Source: Litoditis marina (lineage: Eukaryota; Nematoda; Chromadorea; Rhabditida; Rhabditidae). From it: a stretch of DNA of 64,000 bases. Below, piece after piece: positions 1 through 10,977 of this stretch. The notes under the pieces are model-generated. The model saw only the letters and a list, made by a program, of their open reading frames with translations. It ran no database searches and was not told the origin of the DNA. The stretch spans positions 38,587,279-38,651,278 of the forward strand of contig OZ038434.1 in the NCBI GenBank assembly GCA_964036275.1, in the 5' to 3' direction. Position 1 is the stretch's first letter. Each line of letters starts with the position of its first letter. The position numbers were made by a program, and so were the translations under genes.

Positions 1-759
1 CACATAAACAATTGACTGACAGTTTGATTGTTTGTAAATAAATCGAATGTAAATAAATTTGATGGTCGATGTGTTGTTTGGTTTTGTAGTTGTATCGCAT
101 TTTTTCATTTATGTTTATTACTTGTTAATTTTCCATTTGCATAGCACTCTGGGCACTCTTCTCTGAACTTGGCATAAAACATTTCATAAACAAGATTTAC
201 GGTCAAAACTAATTGGAAACTCAGCAAATCGCAGAAGAGCAAATCCGCTTTGTTTTTAACGATTCTTGTGCGGAAGATTCTAATTGAATCCTAGTGCTAC
301 AGTCGTGGTCTGGTAAAATAGGACAATGTCCCCTAATGTGAATTTACTACGTGTCGTATTCCAACTTCATTTCTGCTCAGGGGGGATGTGAAAATCGCTT
401 TCTGCTACTGTACAATTCACATCAGTTATCAATGTAAGAATTGAGTACACAATAATAACGGAAAGCTGTAGAAACGAATGATGAACAGAAAACGAGAATT
501 CCGAGATCTAACCCCAGAATGAACGTATGAACGTACAGATACTTTCCTAACAACGAATAAAGCAATGTCTCATTTATGAACGAAATGTATACCGAATAGA
601 TTCAACAGTTGTGAAACCAAGTTTAGTTTGAATTTCAGTTTTGCAATCCTCGCAAAATCAATCGAAATCATCCAAATGAAAACATTCACTGCAAAGTTCA
701 TTTCAAGAAGGATAATTGTTTGTTCTCTATTAGTTTTTCATAATTTTCACATGTATATC

Positions 760-3434
760 TCATTTGTTCTCCGGCTTCTCCTTTTCCTTGTCTGCTCCCT
801 TTTTCGCACTTTTGTCCTTCTCGGCTTTGTCCTTTTCCATGGCTTGCTTGATCAGCTCCTGTAAAAAAATGATCGGTTAGAATGAAACTATAATGTAAGT
901 CAAAAGTACAGTCACGTGAGAACATGTAAAAGATACAGCATAACTCAGAAACGTGCAATGACAAAGTGCACGATGCCTCATTAGAATGCTGACTTCACGT
1001 GGCTACTCAATCGACTTCTAGTATGAAACGTGTTATATTCAATTGAAACTAAAATATGTGTGGTCACAATGACTTTTACATGGTAGTAGGCAATTATATA
1101 CTCAGTCTAAGGTGCCATTCAAATCTTTTTGAACCTGATTCAAGAAGTCTTGAATCGGGTTTAAACAATTTTGAGTGTCAAGTTTTACTGAGCACATGAT
1201 TTTCTTAAACACGTTTTAAAATTCCCCGACGAAAACAGCAAAAGGAATTATTTTCTAAGCAATGCAAAGAAACATTGGCACCCGATTAGTCAACTACAAG
1301 CGCGAGAGAATGTGCAGGTCAATGAGACGCTGAAAGCAGACCAGAGAGTCGGCGTCTCTCTGATCTGCATACTCTCTGGAGGAGGCCGCTACAAAAATGG
1401 CTGCCCAATTAGCTGGGGATTGTCGAAGAGAATAACAAGTTCACTCGTAATTTGATTAGTCAAACACAGCAAACGTTTCGTTCCGCGAAGAATCTCATTT
1501 GGGGCCGAGTGGTCAAGTGGTTAGCGTTCGGCTGTCGCTCTACAGACCAGGGTTCGATCCCCGCTCGCCGCGGCATCTATATGGCGGACCGCATGAGCTG
1601 GTTACAAAGCTCACTCATGCCTATCTCCACCCCCTCTACGGACAGTCCTTCTACGGTTGATATGTGATTTGTGTGATTATGGGTTTCATTCAATAAAAGT
1701 AATACACGGCTGAAATAGTTGCCGTAAAAGATTATTATTATTATTATTATTTCATTCTAATTACAAAAAATAAAGTGTAATTAGTTACGATTCATGGAAA
1801 ATCAATAATCGGTTGCCTACCTCTTCCCCATCATACTCTGGCATGGTATCCGGCACATTTCGTAGTGTGTCGTCCTCACTCCGGACTCTCGACTGGAAAT
1901 AAGTTATGAAACTAATAAAAAAATCAGGAGAACTCGAAGTTTATGGATGAAAAAAATAAAATTACGGTATTAAAAGAATATGTGAAGATAATTAAAAGAA
2001 ATAGAAGAGGCTGTGACGTTTATGAAGCAAAGAGTTCATGGATGCTGAATATAATAACTTTTATATTTTATTTTTAGAGAAGTTTCGCGATTGTCATACC
2101 TGACATTCAGTCAGAAACTGTATTAAATTTAAATGAACCTTTTCAAAGTTTGTAACATATTCACTTACGTTCTGTCGCCCGGATTCCTTGGACTGAAAAT
2201 GAAAAAAAATCATATATCTTCGAATTGTCGACGCTCTACAATTACCTCACACTACAAAAGGGGAAGTGGGAATGGTTGATGGTTATTGAATGTGATCAGG
2301 TCATGTTTGGAAAAACAAGTTTAAATTCAAGCACAAATTCGAGTTTTCAAGTTTTCGAGCCCTGCTTTACTACCCCAGAAAGCGAGGGGGGGGGGGGGGC
2401 AATAGTACAATAGTTCCCGTACACGATATCCTATCCATTCTCAGTTTCACAAAATCAATAACTCACTTTAGTAGTAGGTGCGCGCGCCTGCGGTACGCTC
2501 ACTGCGGTTAGAGAAGGAGTCGAATTTGGCTTCAGACCCTGGAATTAAGATAGTTCTTTCCAGTTTTCATCATTAGGTCGTAGTCACGTACATATTTTTA
2601 TTTCTCTGCTCCCAAATCCAGCCTAGATATGAGATAGGAGATGTAAGATATATAAGATAGGAGATATAGGATATAAAGCGCGAGACGTATATTGGAATGA
2701 AGCTATCGGGATGTTCCAGCCTACGTACGACGGTCAAGTCAAGTCACCGTGATGAGTTAGGTTATGAGGCCGTATGGATGAAACATCCCGGGCCGGTTTG
2801 GGATGTTATCCCGAGCTCGATTCGGCTATTTCCCGGCCGATTGAGGTTGGGATAACATCCCAACCCGGCCCGGGATGTTTCTTGCCTACGGCCTATGATG
2901 TGAGTGAGAATTAGAGATGTGATATAAGAAGGTTGCAGAGTGGTTTTAGTTAGAGAGCATTGAAATCAAACTACGCGAACTTTTCAAACTACGGGAACAT
3001 TGCACCATTGCCCCCCCCCCCTCTCCGCTTATACAACTTCTTCCTGAAATAATTCAAAATCGATAGTTTTCTGAATCTACTATAGTTTTCTCTCTGAAGA
3101 CTTCGAATCAAGATTCTCGACTGGGAGTTCGTGCAAATCAAGGTTATGTGCGTAACTACTAGATGTTGATTCAAATTCATGTACTGATTAATGTCCTGCT
3201 TGACAGTGGAACCTCAGAAAATATGGAAGTATAGCCTAACTCACAGTATCCGCTTGTTTTGGCGAAACTGAGGCAACTTTTTTGGCTTTGCACATCGGTC
3301 CAGAGCGAGAAGGTTAGTCCTGGAAACAATACTATGAGCGACAAATGATCACGAATAGTGATTCCAAAAAACTGCATTTAACTTTTCTTCACCTTGAACT
3401 GTTGTGAAACTGCCGTCTTTCTCTGCTTCAGCAT
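760..3434 (-). CDS. Small Lys/Glu-rich protein, five-exon model
   Basis: Five exons, all phase 0, join into a 102-residue reading frame: 3393-3434, 2467-2538, 2169-2192, 1821-1892 and 760-858 (minus strand). Every internal boundary has GT/AG signals and the last exon ends in TGA. The protein starts MLKQRKTAVSQQFK, runs through a Pro/Thr/Ser-rich middle and an acidic stretch (MPEYDGEE), and ends in a strongly charged tail rich in Lys, Glu and Asp (KDKAEKDKSAKKGADKEKEK). There is no signal peptide or membrane segment, so an intracellular, probably disordered protein is likely. I do not recognise the family. The last four exons are well supported by matching phase and splice sites; the first exon (donor AAG/GTGAAG) and hence the start codon are less certain. 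Introns hold a MITE, a tRNA-like repeat and a GC-rich palindrome. Confidence 0.55.
893..1024. repeat. MITE family A, copy 1
   Basis: Short element with CACGTG-containing inverted ends (GTCACGTGAGAACATGT on one side, GACTTCACGTGGCTACT on the other) and the family core AACGTGCAATGACAAAGTG then CCTCATTAGAATGCTGAC. It lies in the last intron of the small Lys/Glu-rich gene. Confidence 0.75.
1288..1432. repeat. Dispersed inverted repeat family D, copy 1
   Basis: Imperfect palindrome: AGCGCGAGAGAATGTGCAGG on the left is answered by CTGATCTGCATACTCTCT on the right, followed by AATTAGCTGGGGATTGTC. Related copies lie near 41.5, 43.7 and 45.3 kb. Confidence 0.6.
1502..1590 (+). repeat. tRNA-like sequence (tRNA-derived repeat or pseudogene)
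   Basis: An A-box-like segment (GAGTGGTCAAGTGGTTAGCG) is followed at normal spacing by a B-box (GGGTTCGATCCCC), as in pol III tRNA genes. I cannot pair a proper acceptor stem across the two ends, so this is more likely a tRNA-derived repeat or pseudogene than a working tRNA. A tRNA scan would settle it. Confidence 0.5.
2766..2894. repeat. GC-rich palindromic element, copy 1
   Basis: About 129 bp forming a near-perfect hairpin: arms begin GAGGCCGTATGGATGAAACA and GCCGGGTTGGGATG recurs inverted. It is flanked by AT on both sides, which may be a 2-bp target duplication. A second copy sits at 38.46 kb inside a MITE. Confidence 0.75.
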
Positions 3435-3829
3435 GTTTCTCTATCCATAGTATTTCTCAGCAAATACAGTTTGGAAAAAAATACAGTTTTGGAAGAAAAA
3501 TAAAGAGAAACCAGCACTGATTTGGTGCAAGAAAGTACCTAATTGTAACTTAAAACTACGATACATTATGTAAACAGAGCCCAGAATGACAACAAGTAGA
3601 TGGTCTGAAAACTGAAACCCACTGGAGCAAATCTTGAAACTAACCGACTAGTCCACTGCAATCGGAGAAAATGATTGGAAAACAACTCGATCAGATGAAC
3701 AAACGTTAGTCGAAACCTGTAAACAGTCTCTCGCGAGCACTATTCGTGAATTCAGTTTAAATCGAGGCAATAGTACAGTTCGTTGTCCAGCAGTATGTTC
3801 GTGTACAGTTTTCATTATGAACAATGGGG

Positions 3830-4025
3830 GAAAATTGTACAATTCCCCCCCCCCCTTACTTTTAGTCCCCTTCCGTAGCACTATCAACCCCCTGGCGGGG
3901 GGGGGGGGAGAAAGTACAAACCCAGATCTGTTCAACAATCCCACCCTCAATCCGAGCGTAAAGTTTAGAAGGACTTTGTACAATCACCCCCCCCCCCCCG
4001 TCCCCTGGGGAGACAATTGTACAAT
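3830..4025. repeat. G/C-tract repeat family, copy 1
   Basis: Three C tracts and one G tract of about 9-12 bases alternate with unique spacer. The spacer GTAGCACTATCAACCCCC is nearly shared with a second locus at 29.16-29.35 kb, so this is a dispersed repeat and not just random homopolymers. Isolated tracts also lie near 2.39 and 3.01 kb. Confidence 0.65.
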
Positions 4026-4159
4026 ATACCGAACAAAGACAGCTACCTAATTGCTTTTTGCCCGCCAGCAAAGGATAGAGTGGGCAGATCGCTACGTGAA
4101 AGGTATATGCAAGTTCATCGCTGATACGTATGTGTGCTTTGATCCTATTTGTTTTAGAG

Positions 4160-4340
4160 GTGGTGTCGAGTTTATAAATATTTGTCTCTCGCCGAAATCG
4201 AACAGGCGAGCAAAAGATTCGAAGCAGGGTGCTTACCACTGCGCTACAGGAGGTACAAGACCTACAAGCGTTGGAGTCGAGGACATGTTTCCGTACACAG
4301 CGGAAACTCCGACATACATTCTGTTGGCGACGACTATAGT
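4160..4340 (-). repeat. tRNA-derived SINE-like element, copy 1
   Basis: On the minus strand it begins CTATAGTCGTCGCCAACAG, continues with the shared GCTGTGTACGGAAACATGTC head, carries a B-box-like GTTCGATTTCGGCGAGAG and ends in an ATATTTATAAACTCGACAC tail. The same head-to-tail order recurs at 35.1, 45.0 and 50.3 kb. Confidence 0.65.
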
Positions 4341-5694
4341 CAAGACGGATAGTCTTTGTTATTTGGGAAAAGATCCAACCTCAAGTCGGTACCCATCACA
4401 GTTTCTCGTGAAACTTCAATTTTTAATATCCTCTCGGTATCCTAATTTTCAAACTGAATATTACAACTGTAATTTAAATAATTTGTTCATTAATTCAATT
4501 TTGATGAGTGCGTCGATCCTTAGACCTTAGAGACAGAAAATCATATTGTAGAATGAGTTGTTTTAATTTGTGATTCAAATATTTTGAATTTAATCTTTTT
4601 TTTTCAAGTAAATAGATATACAAATCCAAAATATATGTTTTTTAGACGAAAATTACATTCCTTTACAAAACTCTGCAGTTCTATCCGATTGGTTTTAATC
4701 AAATGTATCACGCGATTGACTGAAACTTCCATAATATTGGAAGAAAACGAAAATTGGAGTAATTATCACTTTCTTATTTTCCAATTGTGTTCAAATGAGT
4801 AACACGCAATATGAGGATTGGTGTGAACGAGCCTTCATGCAAAATAGTTTCTTCTTCCGTGTGTGGGTTATTACGTTGTTTTATTTGTAGTTTGAACTGG
4901 TCTCTCGACAGATCACAGTTTTCGCATCAAGACTGAACGGAACGGAATCAAACTGCAGAAAATGAAGATCGGAAAAAATAACAGACCCCAGTACAACTAT
5001 TGCTTTTACTAAATCATCATTTTGCAAAGTTTTCTCGTAGACTCAACGTCACGAAGTAGGTAATAGCCGGATGTGTTTTTCAGTAAACAATTAGTAAATT
5101 TCAGTCCCTAAGGAACTCAAAAAACCATCAGGACCCGACTCAACTGACGAATCACTTTGTCGCAGATTGTCTCAAAATAGTAAATGTACCAGAGAACTCA
5201 TATATGATTCGTTTTATTCTACAAATCGCGAAAAGAATACCGCGGTCAAAACCTACTCGTTTAGGCTATTTTTTTTTGTTTGGCTTCTATTCTATCATCG
5301 TAATACTAGGCATCTATAATATATTATATCCTGGTTCAGTAAGCACAATGCTAATTAATAAATTTCAATCCCCAGAGAAATAGGTCGTTAAGCTCTTCAT
5401 TATAAATACATTTTCACTGCAACTAGGCCACGATACAATTTTATCGTAGTTGTTGAGGCCAAATGTTTACTATTAATACGCCTTTAGTAATAAAGTTATC
5501 ACGTGAAACATGTTGTGAGTGACTAATTCTGATGTGTGGTTATTTTTCACATGTTTTTATGTTCTCATCCTATTGCAAAGTTTCTTGAAGAAAACTCATA
5601 CACCAACTAGTAAACATTAAAGTTTACGATGTGCGCGTTTTTTTTTGAAGCTTTCACTTCATCATAGAAGTCCTCGTTTTTTTCAGTTTTCCCC
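4341..5694. other. Intergenic, no feature seen
   Basis: AT-rich spacer between the small Lys/Glu-rich gene and the chemoreceptor. I see no convincing exon or strong repeat; it presumably holds the chemoreceptor promoter. Confidence 0.5.
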
Positions 5695-8600
5695 ATGAAT
5701 TCTTCAACCAACCCACTGGAGCCACTCGAAATAGGCTCAATCGTCGTTTATACGGTGCTCAACGTCATGGGAATGTCATTGAACCTTCTGCTGATCTTAT
5801 TGATTTATAACAAAACTCCCACAGAATTCAAGTCCTATTCGATTCTTCTCATGAACTGTGCCGTCACGGACTTTGTCGCCTGTTTTTGCGCTTTCATGAC
5901 ACAGGAAAGGTGATTTTCCCAACAACAAAAACAAAATAATATATTATAAATGTTAAACGGAAATAATTACATCATATATTGAATTTTTATTTATTAAAAA
6001 GACGATTGTGACATTATGTATGCAGTTTAACGCTAACAATCGTCGCCTCTTTTTGCGTTTTTGTGGGTAATTGTTCTCGAACTCGTGTAAAACATCCAAC
6101 AACACAAAATTTTGTTTTTGTTTAAAAAGGTAACGTTTTCACCGAACAGCCTGTGGAAGAAACCTTTGGACAAGTCCAAAGGTTTTTCTGAAGACAGGCT
6201 TTTAAATAAAGCTGGGTTCTGCCCTATGAACTTTAAATGGCAGTCTTAGCGTGAGGACATTAAGGTGGCAAAATTACTTGTGCTTTAGTTATTCACGGTG
6301 GAATTGATGCTTCTGCGACTGAGCAAGAATAGAGAAAGTTTGTTTTTTTCAAGTTGTGAAAGCAACCAAGAATTTCGATTAACAAAAACTATTACTTGTT
6401 TCAGACAAATAGTGATCGATTTCACTCTGGTCTATGTGGAGTACGGACCTTGCAAGTGGCTTGGCAGTCGGTTCTGCGTCTTTATGTGAGTTTCAGAAAG
6501 TGTACAAACTTCAGTTGTAGTTTGATCTCGGCGTGAGCTCACGAATTTCGACCAAAAACAACGAAATAGAACCAGTTACACAGCGAATTAGTGCAAAATA
6601 CAACGTATAGGCTTGCTCTGAAACGATTCAACCCTATACGGTTCGAGTGACACTCAAGTATGGTTTGAATTCCTTCAAATTTTTTCAAAAACATTGAATA
6701 ACCTCAACAAGCGTAAACTCCGGGTTCACTTTCTTTGCTACTATGTAGTGTCAAAGCTATTTTGCGTTGCAAGATTGCATGCATTTGTCTGTAACAACTC
6801 TTTTTCTCCAACAAATAGGGCTGGTGATAGAATGAAGTGTAATGTTTCCCGCGTTTTCCATATGACTTCTGTACCTGTAAAGATTATACTGCAATCAGTG
6901 AAAGTAGTTTCAAAATGGATGAAAGACGAATGAAAAATACGTTTTTAGAAAACTGTTGAAACTTCTACAATATAGGTATCGATTTTTCGATACGGGAGAA
7001 GTCCAACAGGACGTAGCTGTGTTTAGGGTCTCAGAAACACAACAAATTTGCTATTTGCAACGAATCAATTAATACGTATTTCAGGCACTGCCTATTGATG
7101 CATTCCTACATCCATACGTTATGGAGTCTGATGTTGCTATTCGTATTTCGCTACGTGGTTCTCAAACAGAACTGCCCCTCCAATAGAACAACATTCCTTG
7201 TTATTTTGTTTTTCTACCTCCCTTCAACATTTCAACTGGTGAGAAATGTAATCGACAAGAAACATGTGGCGAGATTTTGGTATGACCTGGCGGCATACCA
7301 GTCCCTCAAAATTCTAATGAGTTACCTCATGGGTTATTTTTCACGGACTTCTGAAAAAACTCTAAAGATTATATGCTACAACCTCAGAAGCTCTCACGAG
7401 CAGTTTCTGAAGAATCTTATGGGAAACTAATCTAATCTTCATTTGAGGTTGAATGGATTGGTCCTGTGCTATCTCATTAGAAACTTATGAAAGTATAGAA
7501 ACAGTGTGTGATTGTGTGGTATGAGTCATTTTGAAACCGTAAGTCAACCGCACCGTAAAAAAACGTAAGAAGACTTTGAAACAGTCTGTGATTGGCCTGA
7601 GTTTATGTCCATGTACATTCCGTTCATTCTATTCTGGGTCTCTCGCTTTGCGAATTATGTCCCAACAATCGTGAACCGGCAATAAGTTAACGCAAGAGAC
7701 ATAATGCGTTTGAAGAGATGCAGGTCAAAATGGAAAAACGTGATCGTACGTTCGAATGGACACGGTCTATGTTAGGGTTGTTAATCGAGTTCGAAATTTC
7801 GAGCTTTCGAGTCTAGAGTTCGACTCAACTCGAAAATACCCGACTTTCGAGGTCGAATTCACCAACCCTAGTTCATGTACATGCTAAACCAAGTAAAGAG
7901 AGAAAAGTCCCGTTGGAGCGGAACTGACATTATTTTTCTGTTTTGTTTTCATTTTGTCCGTTGGTAATGACGAAGATCCCTTGGAAACACAGCTTTGTTT
8001 GAACCCGGTGTGAGACAATTTAGAGTAGAATAGAATATATTTATTTGCGGTTCAACACGTACGGATATCCTGTCATCGACCTATCTGCCTACGTTGGCCC
8101 TATACTTTAGTTCTCTCTTGCAGTTCACCTGCTGTCGTTCTACCTCCGAACTCGAGGTTCTCCTGAACATAATGAGAGAAAATTCACCCGCGCTCGACGT
8201 ACGTGATCGTACCATAATCGGTTGCAAGAACATATTCGATTTCAATGTGGCGGTTACCACAATGGAAATGACCGTACCTTCAATACCAATCTATATTGTC
8301 ATCATTGTCATCAGAAGGTGGGGGAAATGAACCTAGTCGGTAAAGTGGTTAGCGTCTGCGCCTCCCAAACTTGGGGCCCGGTTCGAGTCTCCTATGAGGC
8401 GGATATTTCATAAACTTGGCACGTCATATATAATGTTCATGTTGCTCTGTATTGCTGTGCTTGTAGTTGGACTCCGCAATTTTTCGGTGAAAATTCGAAA
8501 TTATGGCGGGTACCGAGATCAAACTACAAGTAACTGTGGTCGTCCCCTCAGGTGGAGATAGTAGCACGAAAACCTTAGCACAAAAACTTTATTTCGATGT

Positions 8601-9845
8601 CCTAAATGAGGTAGAAAACTTAGATTGTTCAGTGAATTCAGATTTTTCATGGTTTTATGTAGTTTTTCGGCTATTAATAATTAACACACCGGGTCATCGA
8701 TGTACGGAAGAGGGGGGAATTGTCCGACCGCGACGCGGGGGGAATTGTCGCGAAATCCTTTACTGCATTTAAGGGACTCAGTTTCTTCCCTGTGTTTTGA
8801 GTATTGTTTCGAATAGAATCGTTTTGAAATAATGAACATCACTACTAACCTTTTTTATTCAGGAAGATTCTGGTCATGATCGAGTCGGTCAGTCTGTCAG
8901 CACAAACGAGACAACTGCACAAGAACTTGTTGATGGTGAGATGTTTGTTTGTTTCTTCACTTGCTGTTTGTTTGTTTTTAGTAATTAGTTAGTTGGTCAG
9001 TTCGTCATTAAAACAGTAGCAGGGGAATAGTGTCACGTTTGAACTAAATGTAAACGGAATAGGGCAAAATACAAGGAAAAACCAACTCTCTAGAAGAAAA
9101 TTGAATAGTCACATACAGTTAACACATTAATCAGACATCGTGCACTTTTTAATTGCACTTTACTGAGTTCTGCTGTGTTTAACATGTTTCACGTGACTGT
9201 GCAGTTGACTAGCAGTATAAATATTGATTGGTATTGCAGGCGCTCACGTACCAGGCAATATTCCCAATGTTTTTCGTGGTCATGATGATTGTTTTCGTAC
9301 TCAGTCTGGTTGGTTATGAACACGAGGTGGTACAGCACCTTATCATCGCGTAAGTTAATGAGCTATCTTTGTAAGTGAACTGGGGGCGCATTTAGCAATC
9401 GTTGAGAGAATCACCATGGCTGAGTTGTAGTTAGGGCTCAATTAACGGCGGAATTCAGTGATTTAGAATCAAAATACACCTCTTTTCACAATACAATACA
9501 AGCTCCATTTTTTCCCGTGTTAGTGGGTGTTGTGTGAAGATATTGTTGGCGTCAAAAGAGCGCTGGGAGTTTCTATAGAATTCCGCTTTCTGTTTCCAGT
9601 TTCGAATAGAATTCTGATAACAACATTTCAAAACGTACTTTCTTTGTCTATTCTTTATAGTTTATCACTTTGTTATTTACAGTATAGCCGGCTTCGTACC
9701 GATTCTTGGCCCAGTCGCCACACTCTACTTTGTGTCCCCCTACAGAAGATGGATCGTCAACATATTCAGAAAACCACAAATCGCGGTTCTCAGAAACGAG
9801 TTGACGATGTTCAGCTCAACAACCGATTCTAATCGGACGGGGTAG
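5695..9845 (+). CDS. Seven-transmembrane chemoreceptor, srd class
   Basis: Seven exons (5695-5909, 6405-6485, 7085-7238, 8124-8317, 8863-8935, 9240-9349, 9683-9845) join in phase to an uninterrupted 329-residue protein, about the usual srd length. Recognisable srd features, in order: TM1 with GMSLNLLLILLIY; the diagnostic YGPCKWLG at the TM2-TM3 loop; CLLMHSYIHTLWSLMLLFVF (TM3) followed by RYVVLK; the PSIPIYIVIIVIRRK segment; a cytoplasmic LSAQTRQLHKNLLMALTYQA before TM6; and the end of TM7 with LYFVSPYRRW. It is presumably a chemosensory G-protein-coupled receptor of sensory neurons; the ligand is unknown. No frame break is visible. A short SINE-like tRNA-derived repeat and a MITE lie in introns 4 and 5. 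The srd assignment rests on remembered family motifs. Confidence 0.92.
8330..8425 (+). repeat. tRNA-derived SINE-like element, copy 2
   Basis: A-box-like GTAAAGTGGTTAGCGTCTGC and B-box CCGGTTCGAGTCTCC, followed by the family tail GGCGGATATTTCATAAACTT. It lies in intron 4 of the chemoreceptor gene and is shorter than the head-containing copies. Confidence 0.6.
9090..9219. repeat. MITE family A, copy 2
   Basis: Carries the core TGAGTTCTGCTGTGTTTAAC and terminal ATGTTTCACGTGACTGTGC, followed by GTTGACTAGCAGTATA. Located in an intron of the chemoreceptor gene. Confidence 0.75.
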
Positions 9846-10009
9846 TTTGGTCAATAATCCGAGAATTAAAAGAAAACTAAAACCTCTGTAGTTTGATCTC
9901 GATTCACTTAGAACATTAACGAAACTGCAAAGATAACACACTGTCAACATACCAACCCAAAACCAGAATGATAAATTTGGAATACTTTGAAGAATATGCT
10001 CTCAGAAAC

Positions 10010-10110
10010 GATTGGGCAATATTCAGCTTAACTACCGACTCTAATCGGACGGTGTAATTTGGTCGAGAATCGAAGAATTGAAAGAAAACTTTATATTTTG
10101 TAGTTTGATC
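10010..10110 (+). pseudogene. Decayed tandem copy of chemoreceptor 3' end
   Basis: Translates to NDWAIFSLTTDSNRTV then stop, against NELTMFSSTTDSNRTG then stop at the true end of the chemoreceptor about 220 bp upstream. The similarity continues into the 3' flank (GGTCGAGAATC...GAATTGAAAGAAAACT). A third trace, GATGCTAATCGGACGATCTA, lies near 10.26 kb. Confidence 0.65.
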
Positions 10111-10530
10111 TCGATAACTCTAGAAGCCCGACCGAAAGGCGAAAAGATCAAACTACAAAACCAGAAACATGAAACAACAAGGATTCTATTTGTGTTTGTT
10201 CTAGATTTTTTGGAAAGGTACCCCATATTGAATTATCAGAAGAATGGCCCAAGCACTGATGCTAATCGGACGATCTAAAGCGATACAATCTTATTTAGTA
10301 GTTCGATTCAGATATACGCCGTTTTTCACAAATTCAGATGAAGAAGCAATGCGATTAACCTACAAACACGGCAAAATAGATCATTTTACACCGTATCGCT
10401 TTGTTCGTATCGTTATAATCTATTTGAAGTTGTACTTTGACCTACCAGTTTGAGTACAGATATGTGATTGTTGGCGGGAACTCATTAGTTCAAAGGTACG
10501 TATAAAGTACAGAGTATATATAGTTTGGGT

Positions 10531-10748
10531 CATTCCTACTGAGACTTGGCAGCGTGCCAATGAATATTCCAGGCTGTGTTTCACCACTTTGTAGTTTTTG
10601 AAAAGACTGCAAATTTCTGTTAGCGGTTGATCAGTTCCATAAGAGTGTGTAAATGAAAACTGTCTTTAGAATACTCATGTCTTCTCTAAGAAATAGTCAT
10701 CCGAAAATCTTGGCAGGATGCCAATGGGTCTCAGTGAGAATGGAATGA
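10531..10748. repeat. Inverted-repeat element family F, copy 1
   Basis: Ends are inverted repeats: CATTCCTACTGAGACTTGGC with GCGTGCCAA at the left, and GGCAGGATGCCAATGGGTCT then CAGTGAGAATGGAATG at the right. The second copy lies at 43.86-44.06 kb. Confidence 0.65.
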
Positions 10749-10977
10749 ACTATACACATATCCCTGAAAACACTATTAAGAATTTCTTGATTTGGTGTCC
10801 CGTTGGTATTTTCTCGTTGAAACAGGAAATCAATTCATAGTTTTGTTGTGTCGTAACTATCAGCCCATCAATGCTTCTCGCGTGAAAGATTCACTACATT
10901 TTTTGAATGAGCATTAATAAAACAAAGTTATTATTTTTATTAAAATATGCGTGAGGTAGTGAAAACAGATATTTGAT

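Noticed and set aside
1502..1590. Functional tRNA gene
   Set aside because: A and B boxes are present but no acceptor stem pairing could be found, so it is listed only as a tRNA-like repeat.
7095..7430. 111-codon frame as a truncated receptor
   Set aside because: It runs through the exon 3 donor of the chemoreceptor; splicing to 8124 restores the family sequence, so the gene is intact.
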